DNA of 64,000 nt from Carex sylvatica (lineage: Eukaryota; Streptophyta; Magnoliopsida; Poales; Cyperaceae): the NCBI GenBank assembly GCA_964058845.1, contig CAXKVR010000099.1, positions 237,225 to 301,224 of the forward strand. Direction: 5' to 3'. A program made the translations under genes and the position numbers. Position 1 is the stretch's first letter. Each line of letters opens with the position of its first letter. Of this stretch, positions 13,501 to 24,698 are shown in pieces. Under the pieces are notes generated by a model. The model worked only from the letters and a program-made list of their open reading frames with translations, did no database searches and was not told where the DNA came from.

Positions 13501-15806
13501 GAACCCTAGAATTTTTATCGACACTGCATTTTTGTCAATAACAGCTAAACCTAAAATAACTTTTAAGTCAGCAAAAATTGACCAAACTGCCTCAACTTTC
13601 TAATAATAAACCGAACATACTCATAACAAGATAATATAAATATCAAATCACTTTTAATGCCAGAATTACTCTTATTTTACTTTTAGTTCAATTTGTAATC
13701 ATAGCAATAGGAGATCACTGAAGTTAGGAACAAAATGCCAAAATTGTCTATATTTAATGCAATATGATTCAAATGCTAACTGAAACTAGTAATTTAGTGC
13801 TACATTTGAATGGAAAAAAAATTGAGGCCCTAATTGTGAATACAAAAAGGTGCTAGTCCTTATTTGTAATTCCACGAGATACTGACTACTGAGTGTTATT
13901 ATAATGTTTTCAAGGGAAAAAAAAAACAAAATAAGAACTTCCTGCTCTATCAACTAGCACAGACTGACAAATTATGTTGTAAGTAGAGTCAACACTACAA
14001 ACATGGATGACTGGATGACTGACAAATTATTTTTTTATATTTAAATAAAAACATAATAATAAAAAGAATAACCTTGAAAGAGAATTAATTAGCCCTAAAA
14101 GGGTGGTAGTTTTTCCATTATCTAGCTTGAACAATAATTCTTCCTCCTTGAGAGCACCATCTCTTAACCTCTTTCCTCATAAACAAATACCAAAAATTGC
14201 AATTAGCATCAACACTTCATAATCAAAATCATTGCAAAGTGAGATTCAGTGAATAAACAGTATACCTTAAGCCATGAATTAACTGAATTAGCGAATGCAC
14301 ATAATGTTGGGTATCTCTGACCAATATATTTGACTTTTTCAATGAATATTTCAACTCTTTTCAAGCATGTACTGGCGAGTAAGAAAGGATTTAGTAGCCG
14401 CTTGAGAGTAGTTTGTGATAAATGAGATGCATAAATCCCTTGCTTTGCATGATAACACAGTAACTCCCCATCCCAGTAAAACAAATAGCTGGGAAAGCCT
14501 TGAAGCATTTGAACAATACCTTTAACCTGAGAAAAATATATTAGATAAAACATCATGCAACTTCTTCAAATAAACATTATGCATCAACATTCACGGAGAT
14601 TCTATGATTTGTGGTATTTGCAAAATGGGGGGAAAAAATAAAAATGACTTGAGCACTATCTGAGCTTTGACAAAATATACAATAATAAAGGAATTCTCAA
14701 TTTCACAAACTAACTAGGAGCTTAATTAGCTTAGTCTCAAAATTTGAACCAACAAGAATCACAACTCTGACAATTCCATCCAAGCCTAAAATTCCAAGCT
14801 ACTCTATTTTAATTCAATCTATTGTTTGTTATCTCACTTCTATAATATTATGTCCTTGAACCATATGAAAAAAGGAAAAACAATGATGTTTAAAGGTGAT
14901 CTTCCCAAAGTTGATGAGAAGGAGCAGGATCCAAGAAAATATAATTCACAGAGAAAATGGAATATTTTGTTGGATTGTTCCTTGTCCGTAATAAAATGGT
15001 TTCTTTGCAAATAGCAACAACTTTTGGCACCAGGAGAACTGATAATACTCTTTTTGCAAACTATGATGAAATATGTAGCCATATCTTAACTATGAAATCG
15101 AGAAAATCAAATAAATTTACCAGGTCATGTTCATCTGTCTTGAGACTCGAAAGAGGTGTTGAGTTTGGAAGACCATTTGAAATGCTCAAGTTAAGCTTTG
15201 TTATAAAGCTGTTGCCAACTTCAAATTTGTGTACCTCTGTTAGAGAGAGAAGGAGAACATCAAATCATGATTGCAGTACAACAAAATTAGATATTATATT
15301 TAATTGTGTTGCCATCAAGAGTATCACAGTAACACTGGTCTCTGCTGCATTGCACTGATGGGTAACTAAAGCAAATCAAATTGGAGTTTTGTCACAAAAG
15401 GCACCAATCATTAACCACCATTACTGATCTCATCCAACATACCTCATTTTTGTACAAAATACACATTATTAGTCACATATTGACATCTAGTAAAACCCAG
15501 TCTTAGTTCCTGATGGTGTAGAACTGTACATATGCAGAGTTAGATATTGACAATTTGCCCCTATGTCTGCAAAGATTTTTCACTTTGGTCCGGATTTACA
15601 ATCAATATTGGGTTCAAATTGTAGTTACGCATACAAAGTATTTTTTTCCTTTCTCACTGGCGTTCAAAATGTCTGTTTGTATTGTAGTATTAGATGAGTA
15701 TATGAATGAATCGAAGGTCCTGTTCATGAGTTCTAAAATTGGGCATGAAATTAGTGGATTAACTGAAGCTAAGAAAGAGGGTACCTTGTATTACGGGGTA
15801 AGTCAT
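7558..15806 (-). CDS. GCP5: Gamma-tubulin complex component 5
   Basis: Subunit of the gamma-tubulin ring complex (Spc97/Spc98 family), which nucleates microtubules at the nuclear surface and cortex. Seventeen coding exons join in phase: 15785-15806, 15121-15236, 14266-14526, 14073-14170, 13124-13295, 12925-13035, 11339-12136, 11064-11216, 10651-10750, 10474-10568, 10184-10357, 9616-9672, 9450-9521, 9068-9163 (acceptor may be 9166), 8399-8530, 7943-8116, 7558-7713. They encode about 928 residues, near the plant GCP5 length. Diagnostic stretches are VKGIVQMLQGFPSYLFYWDG (residues 47-66), LDSWLYDGILDDP (about 245), a GRIP2-type C-terminal half (DHVGKSILHKLM, DDDFELNSILQESIRNSAD, SWPLDLIANVEALKKYNQ) and a terminal HLADLVTRINHNYFYMSD. 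Residues 261-526, one large exon, are the variable linker. The first coding exon is only 22 nt (MTYPVIQ), so the N-terminus is the least certain part. No frame lesion seen. Confidence 0.93.
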
Positions 15807-16053
15807 TTCCAAATCCAGAAAAGAAGCGCGTCTCAACAAAAGCAGTAACTTCACCTTGGCATCTCAAAGAAGGGAAAGTGGACGGGAATGAAGAGCGGGG
15901 AGGAGAGGGAAGCGATAAAAGAGAGGCTTAGATCTTGCGCCGCAGTGTTGCAAGGAAGAGGTGAAGCGAGGGAAAGAAAGGGAGGGAGGAGGCAAATTTT
16001 TTGCTCGAGATTTGGCAGAGAACGAAGAAAGGCGAGTGAGTGAGACGGAGTCC

Positions 16054-16225
16054 GGATCCTCTGAAGTAATTCAAATTTTGAGATTTTATTTGAACCGTCC
16101 GATGAGAATCCGAGCCAATCTGCCCCGAGGTGGACTGCAAGATCCCCTTTAAACTTTGTGCCAAAGAAGATCTAACGGTCAGGATCTAAACTCAAAATTT
16201 GGGTAACTTTAGGTGATAGAATTCC
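16054..16225. mobile_element. MITE, family B, upstream of GCP5
   Basis: Inverted ends: GGATCCTCTGAAGTAATTC at the left and the complement of GGAATTCTATCACCTAAAGT at the right, followed by matching CAAATTTTGAG blocks. It contains GAACCGTCCGATG and its partner CTAACGGTC. It lies about 250 bp upstream of the GCP5 start codon. The closest copy is at 22282-22450. Confidence 0.6.
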
Positions 16226-16299
16226 TTGAGGCGGCCCGCGGTCGGGTCCTGTCCAGTTCTTCCTAACTGGATACAGCGTGCTTTAAATCCGATCTTTAT

Positions 16300-17165
16300 A
16301 ACAATTAACAAGTACGATGATGGCCGGGAAACATAATCAAATTTGATTAAATTTATAGCAAGTTGTATTTCAAAATCTTTAATTAATTATTAAATAACAA
16401 TATATAAACACTATGAAGTTCTATATACAATTAAATTCAGAAACCTAACAATTTGTTTATAGATTATTCTATATCTTTAAAATTGTAAAAATTATATTTT
16501 AAAAAAAAAATCAAAGTCGTTAAATTATTCGTTAAATAATTCTAACTCATAAAAATATATACATGATATTTTGTCTTGTAAAAAATAAAAGTTAAGATAT
16601 ATTTTGACAATATTTTTTAAATTAAGTTTAATTCTTTTAACAAAATAGAAAAAATTATAGACTTATGGTTGGTCTTATGAATTGATTATGTATCAAATTT
16701 TGTACAATTTAAGTATTATTTAATATTTCATCAAAACGATTAAATATAAATTGCTATGAGCTTTTAAGTTTTTTTTTATTAAACGATTCAAATTCGATGA
16801 ATGCACTATTCGGTCTAGACTAAAAAATTACGTAGACCGAATGCAACCGTTCGGTTTGGACTAAAAATGAATTTTCTGTGGCCGTAGTTGTGAAAAAGTG
16901 AAAAAAACTGAAAAAAAAAAAAAAAAGTGTGAGATTGAATGGCCAATTCAGTCTGAAAAAAAGACAATTTTGGAGACTGAATGGGCCGTTTGGTCCTTAT
17001 GGTTTTTCAAAAAAGAAAAAGCAATTTCATAAATTTGATTTAATTATTTATGGTTTATAAAAAAAATTCCTTTAGATTTGCTAGTTAGTAGTAGAGTGAT
17101 TTTTATTTTATTTTTTGTTGCACTTAAATACTATTTCTAGTTTTTCGCACTATGAAAAGAAAATA
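16300..17165. other. Intergenic, no gene recognised
   Basis: Very AT-rich. A small GC-richer piece (16800-17010) repeats the theme GAATGCAACCGTTCGGT / GAATGGGCCGTTTGGTC in partly inverted form and may be an old transposon end. No coding evidence. Confidence 0.5.
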
Positions 17166-17230
17166 ATATTTGAATATTTTGCACTATGCTCTTGTACATT
17201 TTTATAACTAGGATAAAAGCCCAAAATTCT

Positions 17231-17532
17231 GGAAATAAATCTGCTACGATTCAAAATCTCTACAATTCCCTATGATTAAAAGAATATTTGAATAATTTGC
17301 ACTATGCTCTTGTACATTTTTATAACTAGAATAAAAGCCCAAAATTCTGGAAATAAATCTCCTGTGATTCAAAATCCCTACAATTCCTTGTGATTCCAAA
17401 TCCCTCCCTTCACATTTTAAAATGCACAAATCTCAAGAAGTAATTATTTTTTTATGTACAAATCTCTAAATAAATGAACGTATGGAATTGCAGGAATTGT
17501 AGAGATTTTGAAATCGCAGCAGATTTATTTCC
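17231..17532. mobile_element. Mutator-like MITE, family A, with duplicated left end
   Basis: Ends are GGAAATAAATCTGCTACGAT and ATCGCAGCAGATTTATTTCC, with target duplication CAAAATTCT at 17222-17230 and 17533-17541. The left terminus and its flank are tandemly duplicated with a period of about 118 bp, so a second left end starts at 17349 behind another CAAAATTCT (17340-17348). The duplication happened after insertion. Confidence 0.82.
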
Positions 17533-17659
17533 CAAAATTCTTGGTATATGCCAATTGAAATAAATGAAAGTTTGACCCAGCTGATAATCTGTTTGACTAA
17601 TGTCAAAAAAAGAAGCAGCAGAAGATCTTAAAGAGTGACGGTTTTGTAGTGTTATTTTT

Positions 17660-17873
17660 GGTGAGATGGGAGTAGGTCTGATGGGCATTGGATCTACTTT
17701 TAGATTCAATTAGATCTATCACCGTATGATTAGCATTAAGATATGTGTGCACGGAAATTGATAAAAACCCATACGAATTTTAATAAGAATGCACAATTCT
17801 TGATGCAATTGGATGGCCAGATCACTCATCGAACCAAAAATAGGTCCAATGGGCATCGGACCTACTCCTAAAG
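17660..17873. mobile_element. Short palindromic MITE
   Basis: Left end GGAGTAGGTCTGATGGGCAT and, inverted at the right, GGAGTAGGTCCGATGCCCAT, each followed by TTGGA(T/C)CTA. Target duplication not clear. Confidence 0.6.
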
Positions 17874-17907
17874 TACTCTGCATGAAAAAATCTAATGCGT
17901 CGTTCCC

Positions 17908-18085
17908 GAATTCACATCCTCTGAGATATCTCATATTTTGCGTGACTTTCTGGAAAATCTTAACCGTTCAAATACATTCTGCACGAATCTCAAAGATAAA
18001 ATAATAATGGCCCACACGCTCTCCCTGAATAGACACTGAACACGTCGGTCACGGAAAATATGAGATATCTCAGAGGATACGCACT
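17908..18085. mobile_element. MITE, family B-like
   Basis: Inverted ends contain ATCCTCTGAGATATCTCAT, followed by ATTTTGCGTGAC on the left and ATTTTCCGTGAC on the right. Outer flanks CGTTCCC and CGTTTCCC suggest a slightly decayed target duplication. The ATCCTCTG core is shared with elements at 16054, 22282 and 56140. Confidence 0.65.
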
Positions 18086-18756
18086 CGTTTCCCAGGCAGA
18101 GAGAAAAGTTGTTTGACTAATGCCAAAAAAAAAAAAAAAATTACAAAGGCGACTATATATATATAGCCCAAAAAAAAAGAAAAGAAGTTGGTTGTTATTT
18201 TACCTTTTTGTCATAATTCAACATTTGAGTGAAAAGACTGAATAATTCAGCATTTTTGACTCAGCTGAATTTGTGATCGCTCGATTCGTTTTTCGAAGAT
18301 GAAACTCTTTTCTAACTGTTTTACTGTCTTTTTTTTGTGTGTTTGTGTGTCTATCATAAGAAGATGAAATTCATTATATTAAGAAGGTAATTTTTTTTTC
18401 GACTCGTGATCTATGCACAACTCACAATATCAAGTCAATAAAATTGACAGTCTATTATTATGATCAGGGGCGGATTCAAAAATTTCAATCATAAATAGAC
18501 ACAAAATACTAATAAAATACAAATGCTGAAAATCAAAGAAATCACCAAAAAACAAAGTCATAAAGATAAATGATAAATTTTGCTTATGAACGACCTTTTT
18601 TTTTTCTTTGACCTTGTGATTACTTTTTAAAAGAAAATAAGGTCATAAAGATAATAAAATATGATAAAACATAACACATTGATCAGAGAGGAAAATACAT
18701 ATGACAATAAAAATAGATATACTAAACCAAGCAGATATTACAGCTATAGTTTTATG

Positions 18757-19132
18757 AGTATGGCTTGGGTGCTATGGATAGCATAAGGCCATCCGTGCTA
18801 CGACTTTAAAAACATATCGAATAAACTTTAAACTTTGATTTAAGTAGCTCAGTAAATTGGTTATATAATGAACTTGTAGAATACTATTTTTTACTATTTT
18901 TTATAATTTATGAAAGATGGTTAAAATGACTTAAAATAAAAAAAATTGTCAATATTTTAGGCTATTTTTTGACATCTTTCATAAATCATAAAAAATAGTA
19001 AAAATTAATATTCTGCAAATTTATTATATAACTAATTTATTGAACTACATAAATTGAAGTTTAAAATTTATACAATAGATTTTTGTGGTTGTAGTACGGA
19101 TGACCTTATGCTATCCATAGTATTCAAGCCTT
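18757..19132. mobile_element. Palindromic MITE (GCTATGGATAGCATAAGG arms)
   Basis: The left arm carries GCTATGGATAGCATAAGGCC, and the right arm carries the inverse (CCTTATGCTATCCATAG). Arms of about 170 bases meet near 18945 around TTTTTTACTATTTTTTATAA. It is nested in the putative hAT element. Confidence 0.75.
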
Positions 19133-19764
19133 ATTCATAGTTTATTATATAGTCTTTGCATTCGTAAAATTTTCCGGAAAATTGTGTTGCATCAAAACAG
19201 AAATAGTTAAATAATAAATTCTTTGACTTTGCTTGAGAAAACCTCTTCAATTAAAGAATAATGCAAATACCTCTCATAATTCATAACATGATTCACAAAA
19301 TCGGATTAGAATCGGAATTGATCGTGAATTTGAAATCAGATAAATTGGTCAAATCAAATTGAAAACTTGATTTATTGTTTTTTTTTTTTGTAAAATTTTG
19401 TTTTGTACAAAAACTTAGCAACAAAATTGTAAAAAATAAGTAGTTCAAAACTAATGTTAAGTCTACTTGTCGACTCTAAAAAAAAATTAGAGAAAAAATA
19501 AATAAATGAAAAAGAAAAAGAAAAAGAAAAAGAGAAAGGAAAAATATATATCAAAAATTAAAAAACAAAAAATAGAGGTGCTGATATCACACGAAATAGA
19601 GAGGAAAAAGATGAGCAAAATGTTTGAATCAGATTGAATCATTTAACTCTATGCAAGAAGAAAAGGAAAGGAAAATAAGGGGTTGCCGTTCTTCTCAATC
19701 TCTCATTTAGCCGATTTTTTTATTTATATTAAAAAAAATAATAAAATTAAAAAAATAATCAAAC

Positions 19765-20065
19765 CGTTAGATGTGATCTCTACAATAAAATGTGCTTCGA
19801 GACCAAATTTTTTATTTTTTTTATTTTTTTTTACTATTTATTAAGATGGGTACAAAAACTAGTTAAATTCAGACCATTGAATTTTGTACCTATCTTAATA
19901 AATAGTAAAAAAATTTCAAAAAATGTAAAATTTGATATGAAAGTACATTTTATTATGAAGATCACGTTGAACGGTTTGGATCGAGGATTTGGACTTTGAA
20001 AATGTAGAAAATAGTTGTGGTCACTTGTTGCAACTCAAAAATTATCCCTCCTCATATATGTATAT
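19765..20065. mobile_element. Palindromic MITE, family C, copy 1
   Basis: Arms run from CCGTTAGATGTGATCTCTAC to the inverse GATCACGTTGAACGG. The centre is TTATTAAGATGGGTACAAAA and its mirror TACCTATCTTAATAAATAG. It abuts a second copy at 20068. Short open frames inside (for example 19790-19999) are repeat translations. Confidence 0.75.
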
Positions 20066-20067
20066 AT

Positions 20068-20455
20068 AATATGAGGAGGGATCAAGTTACAACATTTTTT
20101 GAGTTACAACAAGTATTTTTTACATTTTTAAAGTCCAAATTGTCGATCCAAACCGTTAGATGTGATTTCTACAATAAAATGTGCTTAGAGATCAAATTTT
20201 ACATTTTTTGGAATTTTTTTACTATTTATTAAGATGGGTACAAAAACTAGTCAAATTCAGACCATTGAATTTTATACCCATCTTAATAAATAGTAAACAA
20301 ATTCCAAAAAATGTAAAATTTGGTCTCCAAGCACATTTTATTGTGGAGATCACATCTAACGGTTTGAATCGATGATTTTGACTTTAAAAATGTAGAAAAT
20401 ACTTGTTGTAACTCAAAAAATGTTGTAACTTGATCCCTCCTCATATAATATATGT
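20068..20455. mobile_element. Palindromic MITE, family C, copy 2 (full arms)
   Basis: Outer arms ATGAGGAGGGATCAAGTTAC (left) and GTAACTTGATCCCTCCTCAT (right) are exact inverses. Inner arms repeat the family C core: CCGTTAGATGTGAT, AAATGTGCTT, TACTATTTATTAAGATGG. Arms are close to 190 bp each. TA-rich microsatellite follows. Confidence 0.85.
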
Positions 20456-21131
20456 ATATATTATACTTGTATATATGTATATATTATATATATATTAGAA
20501 AAAAGAGTTTATATAAAAAATAATAATAATTTTCAGAATTTTTTTTCCTATATATTTTGGGACTAAAAACCGAAAAAAAAAAATTCTAGAATTGAAAATC
20601 GGATTTTTTTTTTCTGATTTTAAACATGAATTTCCGGAAAAAAAAATTCCAGTAATTGATGCTAAAATCGAAAAGAAACTTTTAAAAATACAGCCTCTAT
20701 TTGGTTTTTATTTTATTTTATTATTATTTTTGGATAGAAATAAAAAAATCGGCTCATTTAGTCTGACAAGGGATCCACGCAAAGTAACAAATTAGTCTGC
20801 ACATTTCTTGTTTTCATACCCGAAAGAAGGGTTTCATGTTTCACCTTTGGGTATATGTGCACCATGTTCATTTTCAGTTGAAGATCTTCTTCTTCCTCAT
20901 GAAACAACTCGAAAAATCAGAAAAAATCGAAGAAATTAATATCCAATGTCATTTGCCTCTGAAAGAGCAAAATATTGGTAATACATCTCGACTATGTTTT
21001 ATTATTTTGTTGTAACATGGGTAGGCATTGTATTTAAGCAGAGGTAGACATAAATATCAAATAGTGTTATATCTAAAAGAAAAATTCACAATCGACTTGC
21101 CTATTTCTGATTCTCTTTGAATCCGCTCCTG

Positions 21132-22280
21132 ATATTTATGACTCTATAAAGAACTTATGCTTAATTTTATTATGTTTCTTAGACATGTTTTTTTTTAATG
21201 TAGTATTAAATCAATTATTAAAATGGAGTATTGATCTTGTATTATTAGCTAGTAAACTAACCGTATGGTCTTCAAATTACTGTATTATATTATTAGAATT
21301 ATTATCGTGTCATGTTATAATTACTTATGAACATCGAGTTTAGGGATGCGTTATTTGAACTTTGTATTACTAAAAAATAGGCCTTGATAAAGATTTCGAT
21401 GTCCCATTGCTTGTCAAATGTTATTAAATGTTTTTTACAAGCTTAATAACCATCTTAGTTTAGAAATTAAAACGATAAAGTTTATTGTGCAAATAAATAA
21501 ATGATATATTTTTCATACAAGAAAAAATTAGAATTGGAATCAGGATATGTCACTTGATCGTAGAATCAGAATTGGATGACTTGGTAGAAATCAGGTGAAT
21601 TGGATCAGAAACTCAAACTTTTCTATCAAAAGCTTATTTTATACTAAAAAAAACAGAATTCTTTTTGATAAAATATTAATTTGTTTAAAATGAAGATGCT
21701 GGAAAATAAAATTTACTTAGTTGTCTTTATATTGATCTCTAAAAAAAAAAATTATAAAAAAAGGAGTAAAATGGAGGTGATAAATAATGAAATATAGAGG
21801 AAAAGAATTTTAAAAAAAAGACAGCGAACGAACTTCTCTAATTTTCTAAAAACTTGATGTTTTGACCGAAATTTGATTGGAATCGGACGATTTAGCTAAA
21901 ATTTGACTGAACTCAAACTGTTTTGGTAGAAATTCGATTAAAAAATCACTTTGCATGTAACTCAGCCAGAAATTCAATTGTTACAGCCTAATTCTTATCC
22001 GGATCGGCCGATTCCAGTCCGAAACGGCCGAATTTTCTCCTAACTCAAAACTTTACCCTTTTTTTTATTTACATTTGAAAATGTAGAACTCAAATTGTAC
22101 ATTGAAAATTTGTGGTATTGATAACAATTTTTTCATAGAAAATGAATATCTAGTGGTATGTTAAATTTATTTCGTTGGAACTTCAAAACACGTGGTACAT
22201 GTAGATTGCTGGTTAGTTTTCGTGGGTAGCAGAAAAATCCTACTCATCGTTGAGCGGAGGATTTGAAACCCCATTCTTCG
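21132..22280. other. Intergenic, no gene recognised
   Basis: AT-rich. Short phrases such as ATTGGAATCGGACGAT and GATCGGCCGATTCCAGT suggest transposon debris. 21700-21830 weakly resembles 19450-19620. No coding evidence. Confidence 0.5.
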
Positions 22281-22281
22281 G

Positions 22282-22450
22282 TATTCCGTATCCTCTGAAG
22301 TAACCCAAATTTTTGTTTTAGATTTGGATCGTCCATGACTTCATCAGAATCCGGGTGGGATGCACGGGTTCTTTAATATTCGTGCCAATACAGATCTAAC
22401 GGTCATAATATAAACTCAAAATTTGAGTTACTCTAGGTAAATGAATTCTT
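22282..22450. mobile_element. MITE, family B, second copy
   Basis: Ends read CGTATCCTCTGAAGTAACCC and, inverted at the right, GAATTCATTTACCTAGAGT. Inside are GATTTGGATCGTCC and CAGATCTAACGGTC, in the same order as in the copy at 16054-16225. Confidence 0.65.
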
Positions 22451-22684
22451 TCTTTCTTTCTTTTTTATCTAGGATAAGCCCTAGGCAGATTTTATTAAAA
22501 ACTGAACCGTTACACGGTCCTAAAATATCAGAAAGTAACTTCTACCGTAGTTCTACGTCTAAGAAAAAGTTAAGCCTTTTTTCAAACTTTAAAAAATAAA
22601 AAGTCAAATATACCAACTAAGTTAAAGGTTTAATTTTTCATGTACCTTTCTCTCTAATTTTTTATTTATTTTTTTACTCTTTAT

Positions 22685-24130
22685 TACATTTATTATTTTC
22701 TTTAACTTCTTGTTTTATTTCTTATTTACCTATTGCATAATACTTCTGAAGTTAACTATAATTAAATCTCTGAAAAAATAAATAAAGACAAAAATGTCCT
22801 TGTATAAATTCGATCCTATGAAGAATTTGATCACTCAATATTTGACTCTGCAATATCTTGTAATCAGCTTCTCTAATGCCTCTTGCAATACACATTCCGA
22901 CTCTACATCTAATGCATTTGCTGTCTCATCCAGTAAAAGTATAACTCAATCTTTCAGCATTGCTCTAGCAATTACAATCCTCTGTTTCTAATCCTTTGAG
23001 AGTTGAATACCTTTTTCCCCGACAGTTGTTTTGTACCCATCTGGTAATTGACAAACTCATGCACGTTAACTGCTTTAGCTGACTCGATCACCTCCTCTTT
23101 AGTGACTCCTTTACCATATGAAATATTGTCCAATATGCTAGAGGCGAACAACAATGTCTCATGTTGCATGAGATTGATTTTTCGCTTGAGGAAGGAAGGT
23201 TGTACCGACATATATCCTTCTCATCTACCTTGACTTTGCCAGCACATCTGCACATGGGTCATAGAAACCGCTCAACAAGGAAGATGATTGTGCTCTTACC
23301 TGATCGACTTGCCCCAACAAGAGCCTGGCTACGGGCCGTGTGGATTCTCAAATTGAAATCAACATGCTTGAACTCTATCTTGCCATGAATGGAGTTCACT
23401 TGCTCAAACTCTGGGTCATCGGGCTTGATCCGAGTTGGCCGATTTAGTGTAGCGAAGACTGAGCAAATGGATTCACCTCCTCGGATTATCTCTAGGGCGA
23501 GGCTGATGGTTTTGGCCATTGAGTTGGCAGTGATGACAAGAACAACAAAGACCTTGATGACCTTGGAGAAGGTTGAGTCATGGTGGCACACTAAGTGGTC
23601 AGATATAGATATATCTGAGTTATTATTCGCTTGCTACACTACTCACATTTGTGTTTCATTAATTTATTCCTCAAATTGATAGATATAAAAAAATTTCAGT
23701 TTGAAATATATCCCCATTCTGGTTTATTGTCCACTGAAAAGATAAGGAACTTAAATGCATGGCATGTGGCAAGTTTATTGGTACAAGGAGAATAGACCAT
23801 ATTTTATTACAGAGAGTCTTTTGCATGAGACTAAAATGAGGTTGTGTTCGCACTACACACTCATAAAAAAAGATTCTCACACGCATTCAAGACATCGATT
23901 TGAAATTAGCAACCAATGAAAGTCCAAAGGGAGTAATGGACACTCCAGTGAGTTGCTTGGTGTTGTCGAATATATACAGACCGATCAAATTCTTCGTAGG
24001 AATTTATAAAAAAGAGTATTTTTGTCTTTATTTATTTTTTCAGAGATTTAATTATGGCTAACTTCAAAAGTATTATGCAATGGGCAAATAAGAAATAAAA
24101 CAAGAAGTTGAAGGAGATATTAAATATAAT
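22685..24130. mobile_element. Probable Pack-MULE carrying an ABCB19 gene fragment
   Basis: Long terminal inverted repeats flank a piece of a host gene. Left arm about 22690-22835, right arm about 23975-24130. Both share AACTTCTTGTTTTATTTCTT, CATTGCATAATACTT, ATAATTAAATCTCTG, AAAAAATAAATAAAGACAAA and, further in, GAAGAATTTGATC, at roughly 90% identity over about 120 bp. Between them is a broken ABC transporter segment on the minus strand. Exact outer ends and a 9-bp target duplication could not be fixed, so Mutator origin is inferred from arm length and gene capture. Its right edge lies about 570 bp upstream of the INDH start codon. Confidence 0.72.
22850..23595 (-). pseudogene. ABCB19-like (P-glycoprotein) second nucleotide-binding domain fragment
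   Basis: Matches the region of plant ABCB19/ABCB1-type transporters from the last transmembrane helix into the second ATP-binding domain. Reading from 23595: FSKVIKVFVVLVITANS, EIIRGGESICSVFATLNR, DDPEFEQVNSIHGKIEFKHV, then Walker A as GASRSGKST (canonical GASGSGKS). The region after Walker A is frame-shifted. Then come LLFASSILDNISYGKG, VGEKGIQLS, a stop where the LSGGQ signature should be, KQRIVIARAMLKD, another stop, Walker B VILLLDET, and ALDVESECVLQEALEKL. Thirteen or so residues between VDF and NLRI are missing; both sides of the gap end in DF, suggesting deletion between short repeats. It is intronless across this stretch and non-functional. It stops just inside the left inverted repeat. 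Confidence 0.85.
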
Positions 24131-24698
24131 AAACCATAAACAAGGGAATCGAGATAGTCAAGAATTATCTATTACCATGTCTATTCTCATGTTAATTCTG
24201 TCAAATACAGTAATTACATTCTAGAATATTGAGATGCCAGAGAATCAGTCTTCAATAATATAAACCAAACGTTCAGTAAATAAGTAAATAAAAAATTAAA
24301 GAACTTTTGAACGATACATCAGAAATTAACCCTAACTTAAAATACTGGAAACTGCTAAGTGCTAACTCCCTGCTCCCTTCTTTCTTGTGCAAATAGTGTA
24401 AGTTCAGGGGCCCCGTTGTAAGTTTCATTTTTCCTCTGACAGGTCTAATTTTCTGACCAGTAACAGCGGCAAGACCTCTTAAGCGGCAACAAGTAAAGCG
24501 GCAAGACCCCCTCCATCTCCCTAATTTCAATTTTGCACCAGATTAGAGCGGCAACCAGCAAGTAACAGCGGCAAGACCTGCTCTTCCCATTCTCTCCTTT
24601 CTCCTGCCTCTTCTTCCAATCTGAAAAAAATCCAGCTGCTTTACACCGAAATCCAAAACCCAAATCACAGCAGTGTGCATTGCTGCGTAGTAGCAGCC

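Larger units (their letters stand above)
18465..21131. mobile_element. Putative hAT element with nested palindromes
   Basis: The left edge CAGGGGCGGATTCAAA and the right edge TTTGAATCCGCTCCTG are inverted matches of the common plant hAT end CAGGGGCGGA. The 8-bp flanks (ATTATGAT, ATATTTAT) match poorly, so the pairing of these two ends is tentative. The 2.7-kb interior holds no transposase; it holds three palindromic MITEs and simple repeats. Confidence 0.42.
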
